Part shown: in pieces, positions 45,814-54,862 of the stretch | Position numbering within the stretch: the first letter of the stretch is position 1 | Layout of the letters: every line of letters starts with the position of its first letter | NCBI RefSeq assembly: GCF_013314895.1 | Contig: NZ_JABTYE010000005.1 | Location: 124,001-188,000 of the forward strand | Length of the DNA stretch: 64,000 bases | Source: Cupriavidus gilardii | GTDB taxonomy: Bacteria; Pseudomonadota; Gammaproteobacteria; Burkholderiales; Burkholderiaceae | Reading direction: 5' to 3' | The notes under the pieces: generated by a model | Seen by the model: the letters and a program-made list of their open reading frames with translations, nothing else | The model's database searches: none | Told to the model about the DNA's origin: nothing | Program-made: the position numbers and the translations under genes

Positions 45814-46452
45814 TTACAGCAGCGGCACGCCGGTCTTGCTCTGGATTTCCTCGCGGCTGACGCCCGGTGCGGTCTCGACCAGCTTCAGCCCTTGCGGCGT
45901 GACATCCATCACGCCCAGGTCGGTGATGATCTGGTCGACCACGCCGACGCCGGTCAGCGGCAGCGTGCAGGCCTCCAGGATCTTCAGGTCCTCGCTGCCG
46001 TCCTTCTTCTTGGCGGTATGTTCCATCAGCACCACCACGCGGCCGACGCCGGCCACCAGGTCCATCGCGCCGCCCATGCCCTTGACCATCTTGCCCGGGA
46101 TCATCCAGTTGGCCAGGTCGCCCTTCTGGCTGACCTGCATCGCGCCGAGGATGGCCAGGTTGATATGGCCGCCGCGGATCATCGCGAACGAGTCCGCCGA
46201 CGAGAAGATCGACGAGCCCGGCAGCGTGGTCACGGTCTGCTTGCCGGCATTGATCATGTCGGCGTCGACCTCTTCCTCGGTCGGGAACGGGCCGATGCCC
46301 AGCAGTCCGTTCTCGGACTGCAGCCAGACTTCGACGCCCGGCGGCACATGATTGGCCACCAGCGTCGGCAGGCCGATGCCGAGGTTCACATAGAAGCCGT
46401 CCTGCAGCTCGCGCGCGGCGCGCGCCGCCATTTCATCACGTGTCCATGCCAT
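45814..46452 (-). CDS. scoB: 3-oxoacid CoA-transferase subunit B
   Basis: Beta subunit of succinyl-CoA:3-ketoacid CoA transferase; 212 residues. The catalytic glutamate is E47 in [14 protein letters not shown], and [20 protein letters not shown] and [20 protein letters not shown] are typical. It activates acetoacetate (or 3-oxoadipate in the Pca paralogs) with succinyl-CoA. It lies 18 bp after scoA; bdhA in the same window supports the acetoacetate reading. Confidence 0.94.
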   Translation of the reverse strand: MAWTRDEMAARAARELQDGFYVNLGIGLPTLVANHVPPGVEVWLQSENGLLGIGPFPTEEEVDADMINAGKQTVTTLPGSSIFSSADSFAMIRGGHINLAILGAMQVSQKGDLANWMIPGKMVKGMGGAMDLVAGVGRVVVLMEHTAKKKDGSEDLKILEACTLPLTGVGVVDQIITDLGVMDVTPQGLKLVETAPGVSREEIQSKTGVPLL

Positions 46453-46470
46453 GATCTGTCTCCTTGATCG

Positions 46471-47172
46471 TCAGGCCGCGGCACGCACGGTGCGCTGCTC
46501 GATGCGTTTCTCGGGATGGGCGTTCAGCACGATGCGCTGCACGAAAATGCCCGGCGTGTGGACTTCATCCGGATCGAGCTCGCCGATCTCGACGATCTGC
46601 TCGACCTCGGCGACGGTGACCTTGCCCGCCATCGCGCACATCGGGTTGAAGTTGCGCGCGGTGCGGCGATAGATCAGGTTGCCGGCCTTGTCGGCCTTGT
46701 ATGCCTTGACCAGCGCGACATCGGCGGTCAGGGAGCGCTCCATCACGTATTGCTCGCCGTCGAATTCGCGGATTTCCTTGCCTTCGGCCACGATGGTGCC
46801 GACGCCGGTCTTGGTGAAGAAGGCCGGGATGCCGGCGCCGCCGGCGCGCAGCTTTTCGGCCAGCGTGCCCTGCGGCGTGAATTCGAGCTCGAGTTCGCCG
46901 GCCAGGTACTGGCGTTCGAACTCCTTGTTCTCGCCGACATAGGACGAGATCATCTTGCGGATCTGCCGCGTGGCCAGCAGCAGGCCCAGGCCGAAGCCGT
47001 CGACGCCGGCATTGTTCGAGATGCAGGTCAGCCCTTTGGCGCCGCTGTCGCGCAACGCCGCGATCAGGGCTTCCGGGATGCCGCACAGGCCGAAGCCGCC
47101 GACCGCGATGGTCTGTCCATCGCGGACCACGCCGGCAAGCGCCTCGGCGGCGCTGGCGTAGACCTTGTTCAT
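46471..47172 (-). CDS. scoA: 3-oxoacid CoA-transferase subunit A
   Basis: Alpha subunit, 233 residues, with the CoA-binding [20 protein letters not shown] and [20 protein letters not shown]. The start at 47172 follows AAGGAGAG; upstream in-frame codons are Arg-rich and not family-like. scoA-scoB form an operon ending at the terminator at 45746-45777. A PAS-LuxR regulator is divergent, 176 bp away, and probably controls the operon. Confidence 0.94.
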   Translation of the reverse strand: MNKVYASAAEALAGVVRDGQTIAVGGFGLCGIPEALIAALRDSGAKGLTCISNNAGVDGFGLGLLLATRQIRKMISSYVGENKEFERQYLAGELELEFTPQGTLAEKLRAGGAGIPAFFTKTGVGTIVAEGKEIREFDGEQYVMERSLTADVALVKAYKADKAGNLIYRRTARNFNPMCAMAGKVTVAEVEQIVEIGELDPDEVHTPGIFVQRIVLNAHPEKRIEQRTVRAAA

Positions 47173-47348
47173 ATCGTCTCTCCTTCCTCGATGATGTTCC
47201 CGGACGAGGCGGCGACGCCGCTCGCGGGTAACGTTACAATCGCTACGGCCCGCGCCGGGCGCGGGACCCGCGCGCCGGCCGTCGACAGCGCTCCAAAGGA
47301 TACGCAAGGCCCGCAGCGGACGCCAGTACGTAGAAATACATAAGGACA

Positions 47349-47894
47349 ATGCCTGCCATCGACTACCAGACCGCCTTCCAGCTGGCGCCGGTCGGCCTCG
47401 TGCTCTCGCGCGAACGCAGGATCGAGGACTGCAACGACGAGGTCTGCCGCATCTTCGGCACGACGCGGGAGGCGCTGATCGGCCAGTCGTTCCAGGTACT
47501 GTATCCGACCGCCGACGAGTTCGAGCGTACCGGGGCGCGCATCGTGCCGATCATGAACGCGCGCGGGCTCTATTCCGACGAACGGATCATGAAGCGGGCC
47601 AACGGGGAATTGTTCTGGTGCCACGTCACCGGCCGCGCGCTGGACCGGCAGCAGCCGCTGGGGGCCGGCATCTGGAGCTTCGAGGACCTGTCGCAGAAGC
47701 GCCCGGTGACCGCGCAGCTGACCGCGCGCGAGCGCGATATCGCGGCCCAGCTGGTCGAGGGCAAGACCAGCAAGCAGATCGGCAAGTCGCTATCGATCAG
47801 CCCGCGCACCGTCGATATCTACCGGGCGCGGCTGATGAAGAAATACGGGGCACATACCGCGGTGGACCTGGTGCAGCGGCTGGTCAATCATTGA
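47349..47894 (+). CDS. PAS domain LuxR-type transcriptional regulator
   Basis: A 181-residue regulator. The N-terminal PAS domain (about 5-110, [20 protein letters not shown] and [13 protein letters not shown]) precedes a LuxR-type HTH (about 120-168, [20 protein letters not shown] then [20 protein letters not shown]). No receiver or transmembrane domain is present, so it probably senses a cytosolic ligand or redox signal directly. AAGGA lies upstream of the ATG. Its divergence from scoAB suggests control of that operon. Confidence 0.9.
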   Translation: MPAIDYQTAFQLAPVGLVLSRERRIEDCNDEVCRIFGTTREALIGQSFQVLYPTADEFERTGARIVPIMNARGLYSDERIMKRANGELFWCHVTGRALDRQQPLGAGIWSFEDLSQKRPVTAQLTARERDIAAQLVEGKTSKQIGKSLSISPRTVDIYRARLMKKYGAHTAVDLVQRLVNH

Positions 47895-47924
47895 CCGGAC
47901 GAGGCGTTTCGTACCGCTTGTTTG

Positions 47925-47954
47925 CTCCCCTCTCCCGCCTGTGGGAGAGGGGAG
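47925..47954. repeat. Dispersed GA-rich inverted repeat, copy 1
   Basis: CTCCCCTCTCCC pairs perfectly with GGGAGAGGGGAG. The same hairpin recurs at 54826-54855 and, imperfectly, at 58020-58051, each just after a plus-strand gene's stop and facing a minus-strand gene. It may act as a terminator or transcript-end stabiliser. Confidence 0.85.
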
Positions 47955-47983
47955 AAAACCCTCAGCCTCAGTCAGCCCCAGCC

Positions 47984-48385
47984 TCAGCCTTCCAGCAATT
48001 CCCGGATCGCCGCCGGCAGCGGCACCGATTTCTCCGCCTCGTAGTCGCACCAGACCACCTTGGCGCCGCCATCGGCGAACACGGTCTCCGCGTCGTCGCA
48101 GCGGCGGATTTCCGCCCGCGTTTCGAAGCTGCTGCGGCCCAGTTCGCCGGCGTAGAGGCGGCATTCGATGTCGCCCGGATAGCGCAGCTGGCGCCGGAAA
48201 TTCATATGGGCGTTGACGATCACCGGGCCCTGGCCGTTCTCGTCGCGGCCGTTGCAGCCCAGCGATTCGAACCACGAGATGCGCGCCTGCTCCAGGTAGC
48301 GGAAATAGACGGTGTTATTGACGTGGCCCATCGCGTCCATGTCGCCCCAGCGGATCGGCATGCGCAGCGTGAAGACGTGTTTCAT
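47984..48385 (-). CDS. Acyl-CoA thioesterase (4HBT hot-dog fold)
   Basis: A 133-residue hot-dog thioesterase. The 4-hydroxybenzoyl-CoA thioesterase-type signature IRWGDMDAMGHVNNTVYFRY carries the catalytic Asp (D15 or D17). Members hydrolyse acyl-CoA or acyl-ACP thioesters in the cytosol; the substrate here is unknown. It is the last gene before the TRAP operon on the minus strand, 101 bp downstream of the receptor gene's stop. Confidence 0.88.
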   Translation of the reverse strand: MKHVFTLRMPIRWGDMDAMGHVNNTVYFRYLEQARISWFESLGCNGRDENGQGPVIVNAHMNFRRQLRYPGDIECRLYAGELGRSSFETRAEIRRCDDAETVFADGGAKVVWCDYEAEKSVPLPAAIRELLEG

Positions 48386-48486
48386 CGCGTGTGGTTCTGG
48401 GTTGTCGTGTGGTTCGGGACCCGGCCGGACGGACGTTCCCGCGCCGGCAGGCGCGGGAACGGTTCACGCCCGGTTCTCGCACAAAA

Positions 48487-49515
48487 TCAGCGCTTGGCGA
48501 TGGCCGCCTCGGCCTTGCCCACCAGGTCCGCGCCGATCTGCTTCTTCCACTTGTCGTAGACCTTGGCGGTCGCCTTGCGGAAGGCGTCATGCTCGGCCGG
48601 GCTCAGGTGCGTGACCTTGACGCCGTGTGCCTCCATTTCCTTCCAGGCCGGCGCGCCGGGCTCGGCCAGGCCCTTGCGGGCCAGCGCGACTTCCTGCTTG
48701 CCGGCATCGATCGCGGCCTGCCGCACGATCTCGCGGTCGGCCGGCGTCCAGCTTTCCCAGATCTGCTTGTTGACCACGAAGATCAGCGGATCGGCAACAT
48801 AGCCCCAGGTGGTCACGAACTTCTGGCCGACCGTGTACAGCTTGGCGGCGGCGAACACCGATTGCGGGTTCTCCTGGCCGTCGACCGCGCCCGAGGCCAT
48901 CGCCGGCTGCGCATCGGCCCAGCTCATCTGCGTCGGGTTGGCGCCCAGCGCGTTGAACGTGTCGATATACAGCGGCGAGCCGACCACCCGCAGCTTCAGC
49001 CCCTTCAGGTCCTCGGGCTTGCGGATCTCGCGCTTGGAGTTCGACACCTCGCGGAAGCCGTTCTCGCCCCAGGCCAGCGGCACCACGCCGGCCTTCTCCA
49101 GCGTGGCGAACAGATGCTTGCCCACCTCGCCCTGCGTCAGCGCGTCGAGCGCCTTGTAGTCGGGCATCAGGAACGGCAGCGAGAACAGGTTCAGTTCGCG
49201 CACCTGCGGCGACCAGTTGATGGTCGAGCCGATCGCCATGTCGATCACGCCCTGGCGGATCGCCGAGAATTCGCGGGTCTGATCGCCGGCCACCAGCGAG
49301 GTGCCCGGATAGAGCTTGATATTGATGCGGCCGTTGGTGCGCTGGCGGACCAGGTCGGCCCAGATCTCGCCGCCCTTGCCCCACGGGAAAGCGGGGCCGA
49401 GCACCAGCGACATCTTGTATTCGGACTTGTAGGTCTGCGCCATCGCACCGGCAGGGGCAAGGGCGGCGGCAGCGATGGTGGCGGCCATCGACAGCATCAG
49501 GACACGGCGTTTCAT
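48487..49515 (-). CDS. TRAP transporter substrate-binding protein (DctP type)
   Basis: A periplasmic receptor of a TRAP carboxylate transporter; 342 residues. The signal peptide MKRRVLMLSMAATIAAAALA is followed by an AMA|Q cleavage region. DctP-type features include LPFLMPDYKALDAL, LKGLKLRVVGSPLYIDTFNA and GAVDGQENP, with a conserved Arg for the ligand carboxylate expected in KLRV. It is the third gene of a dctQ-dctM-dctP order, 84 bp after dctM. The ligand is unknown. Confidence 0.92.
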   Translation of the reverse strand: MKRRVLMLSMAATIAAAALAPAGAMAQTYKSEYKMSLVLGPAFPWGKGGEIWADLVRQRTNGRINIKLYPGTSLVAGDQTREFSAIRQGVIDMAIGSTINWSPQVRELNLFSLPFLMPDYKALDALTQGEVGKHLFATLEKAGVVPLAWGENGFREVSNSKREIRKPEDLKGLKLRVVGSPLYIDTFNALGANPTQMSWADAQPAMASGAVDGQENPQSVFAAAKLYTVGQKFVTTWGYVADPLIFVVNKQIWESWTPADREIVRQAAIDAGKQEVALARKGLAEPGAPAWKEMEAHGVKVTHLSPAEHDAFRKATAKVYDKWKKQIGADLVGKAEAAIAKR

Positions 49516-49599
49516 GAGTCAGTTCTCCTCTCGGGAATCGTTATTTGGACTGAATGACAAGCGGAAAGGGCAAGCGTGAATCCAGGCCGGCACAGCGTC

Positions 49600-50904
49600 T
49601 CAATAGCCGAGCCGCGTCGGCAGCCACGTGGCCAGAGGCGGAAACGCCAGCACCAGCAGTATCGCGACGAACATCGCCAGCAGCATCCACATCACCCAGG
49701 GCACGGTCTGCTCCATCCGTACGCGGGCGATCCGGCACGATACCATCAGGTTCACCGCGAGCGGCGGGGTGAACTGGCCCAGCGCGACCATCAGCGTCAG
49801 CACCACGCCGAACCACACCGGGTCCCATTGGAATGCATTGGCAATCGGCAACAGCAGCGGCACGAAAATCAGGAAGATCGAGATGCCGTCGAGGAACATG
49901 CCGACAGTGACCAGCAGCAGCACGATCAGCGCCAGTACGCCGTATTCGCCGAGCCCCGAATTGGCGATGGCGTTGGCGACGGGATCGGTCACGCCGAGCG
50001 TCGACAGCGCATAGGCGAAGATGCCGGCCAACGCCACCACCAGCAGGATCACCGACGAGGTCTCGGCTGCCTCGCGGAAGATCAGGTACAGGTCGCGCAC
50101 GCCGATGGTCCGATAGACGACCATGCCGACGAAGAGACCGTAGACCACCGCCACCACCGCGGCCTCGGTGGGGGTGAACCAGCCCGCCCGCATGCCGCCC
50201 AGGATCAGCACCGGCGCGAACAGGCCCCAGGCAGCCTCGCGCAGGCTGCGCCAGAACGGCGGCCGCGGCACCGCGGCCTCGGCCGCACCCATGCGATGCC
50301 GGCGCGCCAGCCACACCGCCGGCACGATCAGCGCGAGGCCCGCCAGCACGCCGGGAACCATGCCGGCCGCAAACAGCGCGGGCACGGACGCACCGGGAAC
50401 CAGCACGCTGTAGACGATGAAGGCGATCGAAGGCGGGATCAGGATGTCGGTCGCAGCCGCGGCGCCGACCACGGCCGCGCTGAACGAACCCGGATAGCCC
50501 GCACGGGTCATCGCGGCGATCATCACGCCGCCGACGGCGGCCGCGGTGGCGGGCCCCGAGCCGGAAATCCCGCCCAGGAACATCGCCACCAGGATCGCCA
50601 CCAGCGGCAGCATGCCCGGGCCGCGCCCGACCACTGCGATCGCCAGCGTGACCAGCCGCTGCGCGACGCCGGAGCGGTCGAAGATCGAGCCGACCAGCAC
50701 GAACATCGGAATCGCCAACAGCGGGTACTTGGCCAGCCCCGCGTAGAAGTTCTGCGGCACGGCCAGCAGGCCGAACATCTGTGTATCGAGATTGGACAGC
50801 CCGATCGCCACCAGGCCGCCCAGGCCCAGCGCGACGCCGATCGGCACGCCGAGCAGCATCAGCACGATGAAGACGGCAAACAGCACGATGGCGATCAGCG
50901 TCAT
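49600..50904 (-). CDS. TRAP transporter large permease (DctM type)
   Basis: A 434-residue inner-membrane protein with about 12 hydrophobic segments and DctM signatures GGISGSGPATAAAVGGVMIA and AAATDILIPPSIAFIVYSVL, with the C-terminal FTPPLAVNLMVSCRIA. The start at 50904 overlaps the dctQ stop (ATGA) and has a GAGGAG upstream, so the two are coupled. It drives Na+- or H+-dependent uptake with DctP and DctQ. Confidence 0.93.
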   Translation of the reverse strand: MTLIAIVLFAVFIVLMLLGVPIGVALGLGGLVAIGLSNLDTQMFGLLAVPQNFYAGLAKYPLLAIPMFVLVGSIFDRSGVAQRLVTLAIAVVGRGPGMLPLVAILVAMFLGGISGSGPATAAAVGGVMIAAMTRAGYPGSFSAAVVGAAAATDILIPPSIAFIVYSVLVPGASVPALFAAGMVPGVLAGLALIVPAVWLARRHRMGAAEAAVPRPPFWRSLREAAWGLFAPVLILGGMRAGWFTPTEAAVVAVVYGLFVGMVVYRTIGVRDLYLIFREAAETSSVILLVVALAGIFAYALSTLGVTDPVANAIANSGLGEYGVLALIVLLLVTVGMFLDGISIFLIFVPLLLPIANAFQWDPVWFGVVLTLMVALGQFTPPLAVNLMVSCRIARVRMEQTVPWVMWMLLAMFVAILLVLAFPPLATWLPTRLGY

Positions 50905-51506
50905 GGCCGGCGCTCCTCGCCGTCCGGCACGCGGTGCGCGTGCAGCGCCTTCAGCGCGCGCAGATTGCGGCCGGCCAGTGCCAGCGCACGCAGCGCGATG
51001 CAGGCCGACAGCAGCGGCAGCCAGACCGAGTACCACCAGCTGGGCACGCCGATGCCCGGCGAGGTCTCGCCGTAGGTGTATTCGTCCCAGGTGATACGCG
51101 CGCCGAGCACCGCCAGCGCGATAAACATGATTGCCACCGCCAGCGCCGACACCACCGCCAGCCGACGCTGGCGTGCCGCGCTGCCGCGCTCGAAAAAGAA
51201 TTCGATGCGGATATGCCGGTCCCGCGCGACCGCCGCGCTGCCGCCGACCAGCGCCAGCACGATCATCAGAAAGACCGAGAACTCCTCCGTCCAGGCGAAC
51301 GATTCGTCGGTCAGATAGCGCACCACGACATTGGCAAAGGTGATGACCACCAGCAGCATCATCACGACGATGCCGATCCAGTCTTCGATGCGGGGGCTGA
51401 TGCGGAATTCGGCATCCGCTGCCTGGTCCACGGGTTCGGTGATCAGGGCCGAATCGACCGCGTGCTGTGGCGCGGCCTCGCGCCGCGCCTCCTGTTGCTG
51501 CTCCAT
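50901..51506 (-). CDS. TRAP transporter small permease (DctQ type)
   Basis: A 201-residue four-helix membrane subunit. Typical features are FANVVVRYLTDESFAWTEEF and the acidic-rich loop RDRHIRIEFFFERG. I place the start at 51506 (MEQQQEARREAA) because GGAGGCCGGGGAG precedes it; an upstream ATG at 51563 is possible. The 405 bp to the right, up to the SDR stop, contain no gene; the operon promoter should be there but I do not see a clear one. Confidence 0.88.
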   Translation of the reverse strand: MEQQQEARREAAPQHAVDSALITEPVDQAADAEFRISPRIEDWIGIVVMMLLVVITFANVVVRYLTDESFAWTEEFSVFLMIVLALVGGSAAVARDRHIRIEFFFERGSAARQRRLAVVSALAVAIMFIALAVLGARITWDEYTYGETSPGIGVPSWWYSVWLPLLSACIALRALALAGRNLRALKALHAHRVPDGEERRP

Positions 51507-51911
51507 CTCCCCGGCCTCCGGTCCGGTCTGCCGTGGCCTGCAGGTCCGCGGCAGTTGCTGCATGACGCCTTGGCGGCGTGCTTCTGTGAATGCCCTTGTT
51601 GTTGCCGCTGTCGACGAGGCACGCCTGAAGGCGCACCGTCCCGCCGAGCCGGCGCGGCTATTTAAGGGCTTATGGAATTTTGCACCAGCGAATTATGCCC
51701 ACACTGGCGATGGGCGGACACCTCCAATACCCTAGGGGATGGCATCGGCATGCAGGTGGCCTGGCGTTGGCCATGGCGCCCGAGGGGACCGGATAAGCCC
51801 CGGGCTGGACAGGTCCGCCCCGCTTCTGGCGGGCGGCGGACACAGGCGAACGCCGTCGGGCGCGCCGGCCCATCCGCTGAGCAGCGAGATCGGCGGCGCG
51901 CGCGGCTGGCT

Positions 51912-52697
51912 TTATACCATACCGTCGTCGGCGGTGATCACGGCGCCATTGATGAACTGCGACTGGTCCGACGCCAGCAGCAGCAACAGGCCGTCGAGGT
52001 CCTCGGGCTTGCCGAGCCGCTTGCGCGGCAGCATCTGGATCAGTTTCTGGCCGGCGTCGGTATCCCAATGGTGGTGATTGATATCGGTGTCGATATAGCC
52101 GGGGCAGATCGCATTGACATTGATGCCGTAGCGGGCCCACTCGAGCGCCATCGCCTTGGTCATGTGGACCACCGCGGCCTTGCTCATGCAGTAGACGCCG
52201 ATCTGCGACAGCACCTTCAGCCCCGCCACCGACGCGATATTGATGATGCGCGACTGCGGCAGCGGCGTGCCGTTGCGCTCCGCGCCCTTGGACCGCGCGA
52301 TCATCCGCTTGGCCACTTCCTGCGCCACGAAAAAGGCGCCGCGGGTATTGGTGTCGAAAACGAAGTCGAAATCCTCGGCGGTGACATCGGTCAGCCGCTG
52401 CGTGGTCGACACGCCGGAGTTGTTGACGACGATATCGATGGCCCCCGCCTCGGTCTCGGCATGCGCCACGGCGGCGCGAATGCTGTCCGGGTCGGTCACG
52501 TCGAGCCGCACCACATGCGCGCTGCCGCCATCGGCTTCGATCGCCGCGCGCAGTTCCTTGAGCCGTTCGGCGCGGCGCGAGGCCAGCACCACCTTGGCAC
52601 CGGCGGCCGACAGCACTTGCGCGAAGCGCATGCCCAGTCCGCTCGACGCACCGGTCACCATCGCGACCTTCCCTTCCAGATTGATCGACAAACCCAT
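51912..52697 (-). CDS. Short-chain dehydrogenase/reductase
   Basis: A 261-residue classical SDR with NAD(P)-binding GASSGLG, NNSG, catalytic Ser in NIASVAG, and YCMSKAA (Tyr-Lys). The variant NHHHWDTDAGQKLIQMLPRK is shared, from memory, with a Burkholderiales SDR subgroup. The start at 52697 follows AGAGGT. It is divergent from ETF-ubiquinone oxidoreductase around a TetR-type palindrome, which suggests a role in acyl-CoA or related catabolism; the exact substrate is unknown. Confidence 0.88.
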   Translation of the reverse strand: MGLSINLEGKVAMVTGASSGLGMRFAQVLSAAGAKVVLASRRAERLKELRAAIEADGGSAHVVRLDVTDPDSIRAAVAHAETEAGAIDIVVNNSGVSTTQRLTDVTAEDFDFVFDTNTRGAFFVAQEVAKRMIARSKGAERNGTPLPQSRIINIASVAGLKVLSQIGVYCMSKAAVVHMTKAMALEWARYGINVNAICPGYIDTDINHHHWDTDAGQKLIQMLPRKRLGKPEDLDGLLLLLASDQSQFINGAVITADDGMV

Positions 52698-52795
52698 ATG
52701 GACCTCTGCAGTGGAACGCGTCGCGGCGTGTGCCGGCATGCGCGTTCGATGGCTGCCCTCGTTGCGTGGGATCGAAGGCAGGATATCAAAAAAAA

Positions 52796-52807
52796 GAACG
52801 ATCGTTC
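52796..52807. promoter_or_regulatory. 12-bp palindrome, TetR-type operator candidate
   Basis: GAACGATCGTTC is a perfect palindrome in an A-rich context (AAAAAA on both sides), within the 416-bp divergent region between the SDR and ETF-QO genes. TetR-family regulators of fatty-acid and branched-chain catabolism bind similar ACG-CGT dyads, so this is a plausible shared operator. The rest of the gap shows no gene. Confidence 0.5.
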
Positions 52808-53113
52808 AAAAAAATATCTTGCCTGTGGGTGTCGAGTCCCGGACAATGCCGGAGATTCTAAGAACTCGGGCACAAAAAGGAAACAGCGAGGCGAAACTGT
52901 GCAAGCGGCAAACCGCGCGCCGATCCATCGCCGTCTAGCAGAAAGCCGACCACAAGCAGCCGGACCGCGCGTCAACCTGCAGCATCCGTCCCCGCCTGCC
53001 GGCCCACTGCCATCCCTGCCGTCCTTGCCGCCGCCCGGTTCCGGCGACACAGGCCACCCCGGATCACCGCTTCCCCATACACAAGTACGCAGCAATAAAG
53101 AGGGTTAGAGACA

Positions 53114-54802
53114 ATGGACCAGCAGCAGCTCGTGGAGCAGTTCGGCCCCCGCGAATCCATGGAATACGACGTCGTCATCGTCGGCGGCGGTCCCGCCGGC
53201 CTGGCGACGGCAATCCGCCTGAAACAGCTCGCGCAGGACAAAGGCAGCGAAGTCAATGTCTGCGTGCTGGAAAAGGGCTCGGAGCCAGGCGCCCACATCC
53301 TGTCGGGCGCGATCATGGACCCGCGCGCGCTGAACGAACTGCTGCCGAACTGGAAGGAGCTGGGCGCGCCGCTGAACCAGCCGGTCACCGAGGACCAGTT
53401 CCTGTTCCTGAACGAGACCGGCTCGCGCGGCACGCCGCCGGCGCTGCTGCCCGAGTGCTTCCATAACGAAGGCAACTACATCGTCAGCCTGTCGAACTTC
53501 GTGCGCTGGCTCGGCCAGCAGGCCGAGGCGCTGGGCGTGGAGATCTTCCCGGGCTTTCCCGCCGCCGAGGTGCTGTACAACGAGGACGGCTCGGTCAAGG
53601 GCGTGGCCACCGGCAACCTGGGCGTCGGCAAGGACGGCGAGCCGACCGACAACTTCCAGCTCGGCATGGAGCTGCACGCGAAGTACACGATCTTCGCGGA
53701 AGGCTCGCGCGGCCATCTGGGCAAGCAGCTGATCGAACGGTTCCGTCTGGACGCCGGCAAGGACCCGCAGAGCTACGGCATCGGCCTGAAGGAGCTGTGG
53801 GAGATCGATCCGGGCAAGCACAAGCCCGGCCTGGTCGTGCATACGGCCGGCTGGCCGCTGGACCCGGCCACCTACGGCGGCTCCTTCCTCTATCACATGG
53901 AGGACAACAAGGTCGCGGTCGGTTTTGTCGTCGGGCTCGACTACACCAACCCCTGGCTGTCGCCGTTCGAGGAATTCCAGCGATTCAAGACCCATCCGGA
54001 GATCCGCCAGTACTTCGAGGGCGGCAAGCGCATCGGCTACGGGGCGCGCGCGATCACCGCGGGCGGCCTGCTGTCGCTGCCCAAGACGATCTTCCCGGGC
54101 GGCGCGCTGGTCGGTTGCGACGCCGGCTATCTGAACGCCTCGCGCATCAAGGGCAGCCACGCCGCGATCAAGACCGGCATGCTGGCCGCCGAGGCCGCCT
54201 TCGAAGCGCTGCAGGCCGGCCGCCAGCACGACGAGCTGACCGCCTACCCCGCCGCGTTCGAGAGCAGCTGGCTGTACAAGGAACTGCTGCAGGCGAAGAA
54301 CTTCAAGCAGTGGTTCAAGAAGGGCCGCACCACCGCCACGCTGATGACCGGCATCGAGCAATGGCTGCTGCCCAAGCTTGGCATCCGCAATCCGCCGTGG
54401 ACGCTGCACCGCGAGAAGCCGGACCACGTCTACCTGAAGCCGGCCGCCGAATGCCAGCAGATCGTCTATCCGAAGCCGGACGGCAAGCTGACCTTCGATC
54501 GCCTCAGCTCGGTGTTCATCAGCAACACCAACCATGAGGAAAACCAGCCCGCTCACCTGACGCTGAAGGACGCGAGCGTGCCGGTGCAGGTGAACCTGGA
54601 CAAGTATGCGGGCCCGGAGAGCCGCTATTGCCCGGCGGGCGTGTACGAGTTCGTCGCCGACGAGGAGCGCGGCGGCCAGCGGCTGCAGATCAACGCGCAG
54701 AACTGCGTCCACTGCAAGACCTGCGATATCAAGGACCCGACCCAGAACATCGTCTGGGTGACGCCGGAAGGCGGCGGCGGTCCGAATTACGTGGGGATGT
54801 AA
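53114..54802 (+). CDS. Electron transfer flavoprotein-ubiquinone oxidoreductase
   Basis: Membrane-associated FAD/[4Fe-4S] enzyme passing electrons from ETF, reduced by acyl-CoA dehydrogenases, to ubiquinone. The 562-residue protein has the FAD-binding VIVGGGPAGLATAI (GGGPAG, 24-29), GSEPGAHILSGAIMDPRAL, and a C-terminal ferredoxin-like cluster site: C506 in YCPAGVYEF plus NCVHCKTCDIKDP near 530-542. The end GGGGPNYVGM is typical. The ATG at 53114 follows an AGAGGGTTAGAGACA leader. Confidence 0.95.
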   Translation: MDQQQLVEQFGPRESMEYDVVIVGGGPAGLATAIRLKQLAQDKGSEVNVCVLEKGSEPGAHILSGAIMDPRALNELLPNWKELGAPLNQPVTEDQFLFLNETGSRGTPPALLPECFHNEGNYIVSLSNFVRWLGQQAEALGVEIFPGFPAAEVLYNEDGSVKGVATGNLGVGKDGEPTDNFQLGMELHAKYTIFAEGSRGHLGKQLIERFRLDAGKDPQSYGIGLKELWEIDPGKHKPGLVVHTAGWPLDPATYGGSFLYHMEDNKVAVGFVVGLDYTNPWLSPFEEFQRFKTHPEIRQYFEGGKRIGYGARAITAGGLLSLPKTIFPGGALVGCDAGYLNASRIKGSHAAIKTGMLAAEAAFEALQAGRQHDELTAYPAAFESSWLYKELLQAKNFKQWFKKGRTTATLMTGIEQWLLPKLGIRNPPWTLHREKPDHVYLKPAAECQQIVYPKPDGKLTFDRLSSVFISNTNHEENQPAHLTLKDASVPVQVNLDKYAGPESRYCPAGVYEFVADEERGGQRLQINAQNCVHCKTCDIKDPTQNIVWVTPEGGGGPNYVGM

Positions 54803-54825
54803 GGCAGCGCTTCTTCAGGGCTGTT

Positions 54826-54855
54826 CTCCCCTCTCCCGCCTGCGGGAGAGGGGAG
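54826..54855. repeat. Dispersed GA-rich inverted repeat, copy 2
   Basis: CTCCCCTCTCCCGC pairs perfectly with GCGGGAGAGGGGAG, a 14-bp stem. It lies 24 bp after the ETF-QO stop and 8 bp before the end of the convergent PilZ gene. Confidence 0.88.
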
Positions 54856-54862
54856 TGACTTG

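Noticed and set aside
51507..51911. Possible sigma-54 promoter (TGGCAT...TGCA near 51744)
   Set aside because: GG-GC spacing is one base short and the orientation does not fit the TRAP operon.
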